In this document: positions 26,163 to 33,907 of the stretch, piece by piece | Layout of the letters: each line of letters starts with the position of its first letter | Position numbering within the stretch: the stretch's first letter is position 1 | DNA from: Candidatus Tectimicrobiota bacterium | Lineage (GTDB): Bacteria > JACPUC01 | DNA length: 64,000 bases | Direction of reading: 5' to 3' | Assembly: GCA_016192455.1 (NCBI GenBank) | Contig: JACPUC010000026.1 | Coordinates: 124,001 to 188,000 of the forward strand | Translations under genes and position numbers: made by a program | The notes under the pieces: generated by a model | Databases searched by the model: none | The model's input: only the letters and a program-made list of their open reading frames with translations | Told to the model about the DNA's origin: nothing

Positions 26163-28613
26163 TCAGGCAACCCCCTTCGCCTTCTGCTCCTGCAACAGCT
26201 TCCAGACCTTGTTCGGCGTCATCGGCAGCTCCCGCACCGCGATGTTGAGCGGCCGCAGCGCGTCGGCGATGGCGTTGGCAACGACCGCCGGCGCCGTCAT
26301 CGTGCTGCTCTCTCCGCAGCCTTTCGAGCCGAGCACCGTAAACGGCGAGGGCGACACCACGTGACCGATCTCGATGGGGGGAGCCTCCATCGCCGTGGGA
26401 CAGAGGTAGTCCATGAAGCTGGCGGCAAGGAACTGGCCGGACTCATCGTACGCCATTTCCTCGTAGAGCGCCCCCGCCACGCCGTGCAGGGCGCCGCCCA
26501 TCACCTGCCCCTCGACGATCATGGGGTTGATAAGGGTGCCGACGTCGTGCACGGTGACGTACTTGTCGATGCGCACCTCGCCGGTGGCCGGATCGATTTC
26601 CACCCCCATGACTTCGGCGATGAAGCCGTAGGTCTGCGAGGAGTCGACGCGATCCTTCTCATCGGGTGGTTTGGCGTTGGGGAAGTTGAACATGCAGGTG
26701 GCCTGGAGACCCGGCTCCAGCCCCTCCGGCAGCAGCGTCGCCGACCAGTGGGCCTGGCCGGCAATGCGCCGGATCGGCACGGAGCGTTCCGGCGACCCTT
26801 TCACAAAGACCTTGCTGTCCCGCACGTCCAGGTCCTGTGGATTCACCTCCAGCATGGGGGCGGCGATCTTCAGGACCTTCTCCTTCACCCGGCGCGCCGC
26901 CGTGGCCACGGCGCTCGCGCCCACCGAGGCGAAGCGGCTCGAGTAGGAGCCGGAGGTGATGCTCCAGGTGCGCGTGAAGGTGTCGAACTCGGTGATGACG
27001 TGCACGTCGCCGATCGCCATCCCCAGCTCATCGGCGACGATCTGCGACACGGCGGTCTCATGCCCCTGTCCTTCCGGCGTGGTGTTCACCATGCAGAACG
27101 CTTTACCGGAAGGATCGATACGCACCGAGCCGGTTTCCGAGGAGCCGGCCTTTGGGAGGTAGCCTTTGCGCGCGCGCTCTTCCGGCGTCCAGGCGACGGT
27201 GATGTACGCCATGTTCGTCACCGAGGGGTCCACCGCGGTCGCCACGCCGATGCCGTAGAGCTTGCCGCTGGCGCGCGCCGCGGTCTGGCGCTTGCGCAGC
27301 TCGTCGTACTTCGCCATGTCGAGGGCGAGCCGCACCGACTTGGAGTAGTCGCCGCTGTCGTAGATGCCACCGGAGGGGGTGGTGTACGGAAAGGCGCCGG
27401 CGGGAATGAGGTTCTTCAGGCGCACCTCGGCGACATCCATCCCCAGGTCGTAGGCGACCTGATCGACGAGGCGCTCCAGGCCGAAGTAGAGCTGCTGGCA
27501 GCCGTAGCCGCGGTTCGGGCCGGTCAGTGACTTGTTCGTCATGACGGCGTACTGGTCCATCTTCAGGTTCTGGAAGAGGTAGGCGCCGCTGTAGTTGCCC
27601 GTGGCGCGGTAGAGGCAGGCGGGCTCCGGGGTGCGGATGTAGCCGCCGCAGTTGTCGTAAATCTTCATGCGCACGCCGAGGATGGTGCCGTCCTTCTTCA
27701 CTGCCGCTTCCAGGTAGGAGACGCGGTCGGTGCCGCTGGAGCTGGCGACGAGGTGCTCGCGCCGATCTTCGATCCACTTCACCGGCAGGCCGGTGACGCG
27801 GGCGCAGATCGCCATCAGGGTCATGTAGGGGTAGACGCTCGACTTGATGCCGAAGCCGCCGCCGATGTCGGGCGGCACGATGAAACGCAGGCGGTCCTCC
27901 GTCACCCCCAGGGCCCTGCACATCACCGGGTGCATGATGAAGGGACCGTGGAAGTTGGACCAGATGGTGTAGGCCTGGTTCAAGGGGTCCCACTGCGCCG
28001 CCGCGGCATAGCCTTCCACCGGCGTGGAGCCGTACTTCGGGAAGACGAGGCGCCCCGTCTTCACGATCAGGTCCGCCTCCGCCCAGGCTTTGTCGGTATC
28101 GCCGTAGTGCAGGACGCGGTGGTTGGCGACGTTGCTGCCGACGTTCTCATGCAGGATGGGGGCGGTGGGGTCCTCGACCGCCTTCTCGGGATCGAGGACG
28201 CAGGGGAGGGGTTCGTAGTCCACCTCGATGAGATCGCAGGCGTCCTCGGCCGTGTAGCGGTCCTTCGCCACCACCACCGCCACCGGCTCGCCGACAAAGA
28301 GCACCTTGCCTACGGCGCAACTGTAGTAGCGCACCGGCGCCGCGACGCCGAGGGGAAAGGCTTCCGAGAGCTCCGCAACCTGCTTGCCGCGCACCACCCC
28401 CACCACGCCCGGCAGGGCTTCGGCCTTGCTTGCGTCGATGCCGCGGATGCGGGCGTGGGCATGCGGGCTGCGCAGGATCGCCGCCTGGTGCAGATTCGCC
28501 AGGTGCAGGTCGTCCACGTAGGTGCCGCGGCCCGTCAGGAGACGGGGGTCTTCCACCCGCTTCACACTCCGTCCCACCCATCTCTGCGCCGTCTCCGTTG
28601 TGGTTGCTGCCAT
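26163..28613 (-). CDS. CODH-like molybdenum hydroxylase large subunit, operon A
   Basis: An 816-residue Mo-cofactor subunit. IGGGFGIK binds the cofactor region, GQGHET (~514-519) is the conserved glutamine loop and GSKGCGES (~758-765) holds the catalytic Glu. The active-site loop reads GPNRGYGCQQLYF (~365-377) where true CO dehydrogenase has AYRCSFR and form II has AYRGAGR, so this is not a CO dehydrogenase and the substrate is unknown. It is very similar throughout to the protein at 44014. ATG 28613 follows GGAAGGAAG. First gene of operon A, with a promoter 370 bases upstream. A hydroxylase acting on an aromatic or N-heterocyclic ring is plausible. Confidence 0.9.
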   Translation of the reverse strand: MAATTTETAQRWVGRSVKRVEDPRLLTGRGTYVDDLHLANLHQAAILRSPHAHARIRGIDASKAEALPGVVGVVRGKQVAELSEAFPLGVAAPVRYYSCAVGKVLFVGEPVAVVVAKDRYTAEDACDLIEVDYEPLPCVLDPEKAVEDPTAPILHENVGSNVANHRVLHYGDTDKAWAEADLIVKTGRLVFPKYGSTPVEGYAAAAQWDPLNQAYTIWSNFHGPFIMHPVMCRALGVTEDRLRFIVPPDIGGGFGIKSSVYPYMTLMAICARVTGLPVKWIEDRREHLVASSSGTDRVSYLEAAVKKDGTILGVRMKIYDNCGGYIRTPEPACLYRATGNYSGAYLFQNLKMDQYAVMTNKSLTGPNRGYGCQQLYFGLERLVDQVAYDLGMDVAEVRLKNLIPAGAFPYTTPSGGIYDSGDYSKSVRLALDMAKYDELRKRQTAARASGKLYGIGVATAVDPSVTNMAYITVAWTPEERARKGYLPKAGSSETGSVRIDPSGKAFCMVNTTPEGQGHETAVSQIVADELGMAIGDVHVITEFDTFTRTWSITSGSYSSRFASVGASAVATAARRVKEKVLKIAAPMLEVNPQDLDVRDSKVFVKGSPERSVPIRRIAGQAHWSATLLPEGLEPGLQATCMFNFPNAKPPDEKDRVDSSQTYGFIAEVMGVEIDPATGEVRIDKYVTVHDVGTLINPMIVEGQVMGGALHGVAGALYEEMAYDESGQFLAASFMDYLCPTAMEAPPIEIGHVVSPSPFTVLGSKGCGESSTMTAPAVVANAIADALRPLNIAVRELPMTPNKVWKLLQEQKAKGVA

Positions 28614-28983
28614 CGTCAACGCTTCCTTCCAACCAAGGATTGGGCGCGGCACGCTGTCGCGCGTGTCGTCTCGGTCGCCCTTCATCTGCAACAGCGGGGT
28701 CGGCGCCGCCGCGCGGTGACCCACTCTCTCCGCTCTACCCCTCCTGCATCAGAGCTGTCCTGCACCTACGGCGCCTACGGTCGCGCCGCTCTTCAGCGGC
28801 CTAGGCTCCGCCAGCGCGCCCACCCCCGAGCACCCGCCCGGACCATGAACCCCATCACCCCGTCCACTGGCCACCGACACGCACCGGCCCGACCTTCCCA
28901 GAACCGGCGAGACAGTCCTTCAGCCTGCTGCCGCGCGCATTCCATGGCGGGAATGGAACGGAGGATGTTCTCGAATCTTCCCG

Positions 28984-29012
28984 ACTATAGAGAAGTGGGC
29001 CGCGGATGACAA
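28984..29012 (-). promoter_or_regulatory. Sigma70 promoter of molybdenum hydroxylase operon A
   Basis: On the minus strand TTGTCA (29007-29012), 17 bases, TATAGT (28984-28989). Confidence 0.72.
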
Positions 29013-29401
29013 GTGCTATCGGCGACGCCGTCACCATTTCGCCTCGCGGCGCCTCACCGGCGCCGGCGCCGGAGGAGACCGCCGCACCTTCAGGGCTCCT
29101 CGGATCTTAATGAGACCTGGCCGGAAAGTCAAGTACTGGATAGTCCTCTACTTGAATAGTTCCCCCATGCCACGTTCTGGAATTGGGAGTCGCAAGCAGA
29201 CATCCCAGCGCCGGCTTCCTCTCCACCGGGTGGTCGGGCCCCATCCTGCCACCAAGGCGCCTGAGCATCACCCCGCACCCCTTCGCCGCCCCTTGCCGCC
29301 TCGCTCGGTCCCCGGTCGCCCACACCTGCCTCCTTCCTTCCTTTCCCCTCCTGTTTCCCCTTCTTGCCACAGTACTGAAGAAATCCTTTGAAGCTGACAC
29401 C

Positions 29402-29430
29402 TTGACACATTCTGGAGCCCTTCGTAGGAT
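29402..29430 (+). promoter_or_regulatory. Sigma70 promoter of the ligase/Fe-S protein operon
   Basis: TTGACA (29402-29407), 17 bases, TAGGAT (29425-29430). Confidence 0.75.
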
Positions 29431-29605
29431 TGACCAGGGGGCGCCTTCTTTGGTGAGCTCTGCGGGAGAGGCAGAGGGAGAGAGGTCGAGGCGGAGCTTC
29501 AGAGCCAGGGGTGAGGCCGCATTCAGGGCAACGGGGGATCGCGGAGCAGGGCCGCCGGCTGCTGACGGGATGCGCCCTACCCGCAACGAGCAGGAGTCGA
29601 GAAGC

Positions 29606-31228
29606 GTGAAGGTTACCGCACACCTCCCGCCGGAACGGCTGCAGCGCTGCGTCGCCTCGCAGGATTGGCTGCACCTCTTCATGCATGAGTACGTGGATCG
29701 CTGGGAGCGGGAACGCCCCGAGCGCGTCGCCTTCACGGACGGCGAGCGCACCATGACCTGGCGCCAGGTGGCCGCCGTCACCCGCAGCCTGGCCCGCAGC
29801 CTGGCGGCGCTTGGGGTCGGCCGCGGCGACGTCGTCTCGGTGCAGCTCCCGAATATCCTCGAGTTCCCCCTCCTGCACCTGGCGCTGTCGCGCCTGGGCG
29901 CCGTGATCAACCCGGTCCACATGGCCTTTCGCCAGGCGGAGATCGCCGGCGTCGCCAAGCACGCCGAGGCGAAAGTTCTGATCTGCACCGACACGTACAA
30001 GGGTGTGAAGTACCTGGAGATGATCCAGGGAATGCGCGACCGCCTGCCGACGGTGCAGCATCTCGTGGTGCTCGGCGAGCCGCGGGGCGAGAGCTGTCAC
30101 AGCCTCGCCTCCCTTCTCGAAGCGCCGGGGGGGCAGGAGCCGAGCCTTGTGCCCCTCGATGACGGCGCCGCGCTCGCCCTCTTCTACACCTCCGGGACCA
30201 CCGGCGACCCCAAGGGTGTCATCCACACCCATTTCGCCCCTCTCAGCAATGCCGGCTACTGCCTCGACGAATGGCACATGGACGAGCACACCGTCCTGAT
30301 GACCCTGGCGCCCTACACCTTTGCCTTTGGAACGTGGGCCATTTACTGCAGCGTTGCCCGCGGCATCACCCAGGTGCTCTTGGAGACCTTCGAGGTGGAG
30401 CGCTTCTGCGACAAGGTGCAGCGGCACAAGGTCAGCCTGCTCTACTGGTCGCCGGCGCACGCCATCATGGTTTTCGCCGACGAGACCTGGCGGCGGTACG
30501 ATTTCTCCCGCTTGGGCACCGTCCTCTTCAGCGGCACCTCGGTGCCGCCGTCGCTCGTCAAGCAGGTGGGGAGCAGGCTCGGCGGCAAGGTGATCGTGCT
30601 GTGGGGGATGTCGGAGTGCTACGGCACCCTCATCACCCGCCTGGAGGACGCCACGGAGATCATCGAGCGCACCGTGGGCCGCGCCGCGCGCGGCTGCGAG
30701 GTGGCGATCATCGACGCCGAGGGCAGGGAGGTGCCGCGCCGCGAGGTGGGCGAGCTGGCCCAACGCGGCGCCAACCTCTTCACCCACTACTACAAGAACC
30801 CGGCGGTAACCGCCGCCTCCTTCACCGCCGACGGCTGGTTCCGCTCCGGCGACCTGGCCACCATGGACGCCGCCGGCAACGTCACCATCGTCTCTCGCCT
30901 GAAGGATATGATCAACCGCGGCGGCACGAAGATCTACCCCGCGGAGCTGGAGGCGATGCTCATGGAGTACCCCAAAATCCAGGCGGCGGCCATCGTCGCC
31001 ATGCCGGACGAGCGGCTGGGCGAGAAGTCCTGCCTCTACGCCGTGCCGCGCCCCCGGCAAACCATCACCCTGGAAGACATCACCGCCTTCTTGAGCGAAC
31101 GGGGCGTCGCCAAGTTCAAGTTTCCCGAGCGCCTGGAGATTCTTGAGCGCCTGCCGCTCAACCCTTCCAACAAGGTGGATAAGATGACGCTGCGGCGTTG
31201 GGCCGCCGAGGCCGCGGCGAAGACATAG
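29606..31228 (+). CDS. Acyl-CoA synthetase (AMP-dependent), second copy
   Basis: A 540-residue ANL ligase with ALFYTSGTTGDPKGV (~190-204), GMSECYG (~333), the hinge GDLATMDAAGNVTIVSRLKDMINRGGTKIYPAE split over ~415-445, and the catalytic Lys in NPSNKVDK (~521). It resembles cyclohexanecarboxylate/aryl-acid CoA ligases in layout; the substrate is unproved. GTG 29606 with AGGAG 10 bases upstream is preferred; the frame is open upstream but reads as low-complexity non-coding sequence. The next gene starts 15 bases on, so ligase and Fe-S proteins form one operon. Confidence 0.85.
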   Translation: MKVTAHLPPERLQRCVASQDWLHLFMHEYVDRWERERPERVAFTDGERTMTWRQVAAVTRSLARSLAALGVGRGDVVSVQLPNILEFPLLHLALSRLGAVINPVHMAFRQAEIAGVAKHAEAKVLICTDTYKGVKYLEMIQGMRDRLPTVQHLVVLGEPRGESCHSLASLLEAPGGQEPSLVPLDDGAALALFYTSGTTGDPKGVIHTHFAPLSNAGYCLDEWHMDEHTVLMTLAPYTFAFGTWAIYCSVARGITQVLLETFEVERFCDKVQRHKVSLLYWSPAHAIMVFADETWRRYDFSRLGTVLFSGTSVPPSLVKQVGSRLGGKVIVLWGMSECYGTLITRLEDATEIIERTVGRAARGCEVAIIDAEGREVPRREVGELAQRGANLFTHYYKNPAVTAASFTADGWFRSGDLATMDAAGNVTIVSRLKDMINRGGTKIYPAELEAMLMEYPKIQAAAIVAMPDERLGEKSCLYAVPRPRQTITLEDITAFLSERGVAKFKFPERLEILERLPLNPSNKVDKMTLRRWAAEAAAKT

Positions 31229-31243
31229 AGAGGAGCGCCGTTC

Positions 31244-32203
31244 GTGGGAGCCCTACGCGTTGTCAAGAGAACGCCGCCGGGAGACGCGCCCGCGGCCCCT
31301 CCGGGGCATGACCCCGCGCACCCTCCAGCGCCTGCCTCCGGGCCTTCCCAGGAGGTTGTGCAGACCGTCGAACAGGAGCTGAAAGAGGTCGGCCACAAGG
31401 CCGGCGCCGCCGTGGTCGGCATCGTGGCGGCGAACGCCTTCGACGATCTCGTGCCGGAGGGGCATCGGCCGCGGGACCTGCTTCCCGGCTGCGCGAGCGT
31501 CATCGTCGCCGGCGGCGTGGGACCCTCGGCCGGCCAGTGGCGCTCGCCTGATAACGAGACCATCGAGATCGTCGGCTACGACCTGCGCGAGAACGTGGCG
31601 GCGCACGTCATCGCCGATTACATCGAGCGCGTGCACGGCTACTACGCCATCCAGGCCCCGTCCCTCTCCCTGGAGGGCTGGAACCCGCCGATGAGCATGA
31701 TGCTGCCGGCGGAGCTGGCGGGCCTGGGCAATCGCAGCCTGGCGGCGCAGATCATCCTGAACCCCGAGTACGGCCTCCTCTACTACGCCGCCCTGCTGAC
31801 CACCATGCCGCTAACGCCGGATGCGCCGCTCGATGCCGAGGAGTACGCCTGCCCTTCGAAGGGCTGCGCCCAGATGTTCAGGAAGACTGGCACCACCCCC
31901 TGCCTGCGGGCCTGCCCCGATTGCCTCGACGGCGAGATCGACGCCAACGGTCGCATCGTCTGGAGCTCATACAACCGCGAGGTCTGCAGCACGCGGGCCC
32001 AGAACTACTCTCCCCAGGCGTTCCAGAAGATGCTCCTGCAGATCATCGAGGAAGAGGACCCGATGCGGCGCAAGATGATGATCTACAGCGAGTTCTTCAC
32101 GCGCGCCATCTCCGCCGTCGGGTTCTACAAGGAGAGCATCGGCCAGTGCTTCGAGTGCATGCGCGTCTGCCCGGTGGGACGGGTGCAGCGCATGAAGAAG
32201 TGA
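31244..32203 (+). CDS. Fe-S protein, QueG/reductive-dehalogenase-like, copy 1
   Basis: A 319-residue cytosolic protein with a Pro/Ala-rich N-terminal extension (~1-35). The core has AGLGNRSLAAQ (~163), similar to the cobalamin/substrate-domain region of epoxyqueuosine reductase and reductive dehalogenases. The cysteine pattern is C-x4-C-x11-C-x3-C-x2-C (~204-227) plus CFECMRVCP near the C-terminus (~304-312), with a lone Cys between. The last motif is a [4Fe-4S]-type set; the first is not the normal CxxCxxCxxxCP. No twin-Arg signal, unlike respiratory dehalogenases. GTG start behind GAGAGGAG. Function unknown; a CoA-ester or halogen-removing reductase fed by the upstream ligase is a guess. 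Confidence 0.7.
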   Translation: MGALRVVKRTPPGDAPAAPPGHDPAHPPAPASGPSQEVVQTVEQELKEVGHKAGAAVVGIVAANAFDDLVPEGHRPRDLLPGCASVIVAGGVGPSAGQWRSPDNETIEIVGYDLRENVAAHVIADYIERVHGYYAIQAPSLSLEGWNPPMSMMLPAELAGLGNRSLAAQIILNPEYGLLYYAALLTTMPLTPDAPLDAEEYACPSKGCAQMFRKTGTTPCLRACPDCLDGEIDANGRIVWSSYNREVCSTRAQNYSPQAFQKMLLQIIEEEDPMRRKMMIYSEFFTRAISAVGFYKESIGQCFECMRVCPVGRVQRMKK

Positions 32204-32297
32204 GGGCGGAGCCGCCCGACCGTAGTCGCCGCGCCGCCCCCCCCAGACGCCGGACGGAACCGCCGGGACTCACCGGGATCCCGGCAAGGAATAGACC

Positions 32298-33146
32298 ATG
32301 ACGCACGAGGAGAAGATCAAGGAATTCGGCAAGCGAGCCGGCGCCCACGAGGTGGGGATCGCCGCCGCCGCGGACTTCGATGCCTACGCTCCCGAGGGGT
32401 TTCGTCCCACCGACCTTTTACCGGGCGCGAAAGCGGTCGTGGCGGCGGCCGGGGCGCCTCACAAGGCGGGCGACTGGATCAGCCCGAATCCCTTCACCAT
32501 GGAGGCGACGAGCACCGCGGACCGCATCAACGGCGCGGGCCGGCGGATCACCTCGTTCATCGAGGAAGAGTTCGGCTACTACGCCCTCTACGTGCCGCCC
32601 GGGCCGCGCTCCGGGCACACGCCCTTCCTCAGCCTGCAGCTCTGCGCCGAGCTGGCGGGCTTGGGCACCCGCTCCATCGCCGGGCCGACCCTGCACGCCA
32701 AGTGGGGCATGCTCTACTTCACCGCCGTGGTCACCACGATGCCGCTGGCCGCCGACGGCCCCCTGCCGGAGCCGGTCTGCCCGGCGCCCGCCTGCATCGA
32801 GATGTTCAAGGTCGAGCGGCGCACCCCCTGCACGAAAGTCTGCCCCGACTGCCTGCACGCCGACCTCGACGTGACGAAGGAGCGCGCCAACGGCCTCATC
32901 AAGCTGCGCACCTACGACCGCGAACGCTGCCACACCCGCTCGCAGGGCTTCTGGATCGGTGGTTTCCAGAAGGCCCTTGAAGAGGTGCTCAACGAGCCCG
33001 ACAAGGAGCGCCGCAAAATGATGCTTTACGGCGACTACTTCACCCGCACCTTGTGGGCGATCACCTTCTCGGCGCAGAACATCGGCCAGTGTTTCGAGTG
33101 CATGCGCGTCTGCCCGGTGGGGCTTGAGGCGCGCATCTTGAAGTAG
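32298..33146 (+). CDS. Fe-S protein, QueG/reductive-dehalogenase-like, copy 2
   Basis: The 282-residue tandem paralog of the preceding gene, without its N-terminal extension. All cysteines are kept in the same spacing (C-x4-C-x11-C-x3-C-x2-C at ~163-186, a lone Cys at ~215, CFECMRVCPVG at ~266-276). Also shared are PEG.RP.DLLPGA, ELAGLGTRSIAG and the KMM.Y.(D/E)(Y/F)FTR segment. The two may form a heterodimer or be a recent duplication that diverged. ATG 32298 has AAGGAA upstream; the 94-base gap to copy 1 shows no promoter. Confidence 0.7.
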   Translation: MTHEEKIKEFGKRAGAHEVGIAAAADFDAYAPEGFRPTDLLPGAKAVVAAAGAPHKAGDWISPNPFTMEATSTADRINGAGRRITSFIEEEFGYYALYVPPGPRSGHTPFLSLQLCAELAGLGTRSIAGPTLHAKWGMLYFTAVVTTMPLAADGPLPEPVCPAPACIEMFKVERRTPCTKVCPDCLHADLDVTKERANGLIKLRTYDRERCHTRSQGFWIGGFQKALEEVLNEPDKERRKMMLYGDYFTRTLWAITFSAQNIGQCFECMRVCPVGLEARILK

Positions 33147-33907
33147 CGGCTGGAGTGGCAACGAGCCCCTCCGCAAGCGCTTGGCGCGGGGAAGAACTCA
33201 GCCCTACCCTGGCGCCTCATCCTTTCCCTGCCAGTCCCCTGCCTGAAGCGCCGACGGTCCCAGACCCGGGTTCCCGCAACGATCCTAACAAACGCCCCTC
33301 GGTCCTCCTCCTTTGGCGCTCTCCTCATCTTGTACTCTCCTGTCTAACTACATCGAGTATCGATTGATGAGGCACACGCCTTGCATAGGGTAGCATCAGA
33401 TCGAGCGCTCAACTCCGGGTGTGGGTTTTCGACACACGTCCGGCGCCCACAAGCACCTGGCGGTCCCCGCGGCAGGCCACACCCGCGGGGCGGACTTGCG
33501 AAATGAGCGCTCGGTACGATCAGCAGGCAGGCGGAGAGAAGAGGAGTCCCTGCGTCCTGGCCGCGAGAACCGAGAAGCCGGGAGGAGCGGAGACGCCGTC
33601 GCCACTCTCCCGATGCGTGCTCCTGAAGGGGCGTCTCCGATAGGTTAGACGCTCAGAGCGTTAGAACATTGGCGAGGTAGCGGTCTGTCCTTGGCAGGCG
33701 CCGGCACAGGAGGCGGCGGTCAACTGTGACGGCATCCCGGGAGGCGCAGCTCCCAAGGTTTCAGCATGCGGCGGCACAGCGTCAGAGGGGCGGTCTCCCT
33801 GGTGATGAGATGGCCACGGGAGAAGGAAGGCGCCATCTTCTCTGATCCCTGTTCCTTCCTCGCTCTCCCGTCCAAGGAGAGGGACGCCGCCGAAAAGGAC
33901 GTAGGAG
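33147..33907. other. 761-base intergenic region
   Basis: Only a likely promoter (33364-33391) is visible. Small open frames here lack ribosome sites and show no family resemblance. No terminator with a U-tract was seen after the Fe-S genes. Confidence 0.5.
33364..33391 (+). promoter_or_regulatory. Sigma70-like promoter ahead of the sensor kinase
   Basis: TTGATG (33364-33369), 16 bases, TAGGGT (33386-33391). The leader to the kinase ATG would be ~510 bases, which is long, so a nearer promoter may have been missed. Confidence 0.4.

Larger units (their letters stand above)
28614..29605. other. 992-base divergent regulatory region
   Basis: No credible gene on either strand. Minus-strand promoter 28984-29012 (leader ~370 bases to operon A) and plus-strand promoter 29402-29430 (leader ~170 bases to the acyl-CoA ligase). 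A pyrimidine-rich tract runs from about 29329 to 29365 on the plus strand. No known riboswitch pattern was recognised. Confidence 0.55.

Noticed and set aside
26163-28613. Aerobic carbon monoxide dehydrogenase (CoxL) as the name for the operon A large subunit
   Set aside because: Although CoxG, CoxM and CoxS homologs accompany it, the AYRCSFR active-site loop needed for CO oxidation is replaced by GYGCQQ, so CO oxidation should not be claimed.
29183-29605. N-terminal extension of the second acyl-CoA ligase by ~140 residues
   Set aside because: The region contains the promoter at 29402-29430, has low-complexity translation and no ribosome site.
32298-33146. Calling the tandem Fe-S proteins epoxyqueuosine reductase (queG)
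   Set aside because: Cysteine spacing and length differ from QueG, and they are duplicated behind a CoA ligase; only a distant family link is supported.
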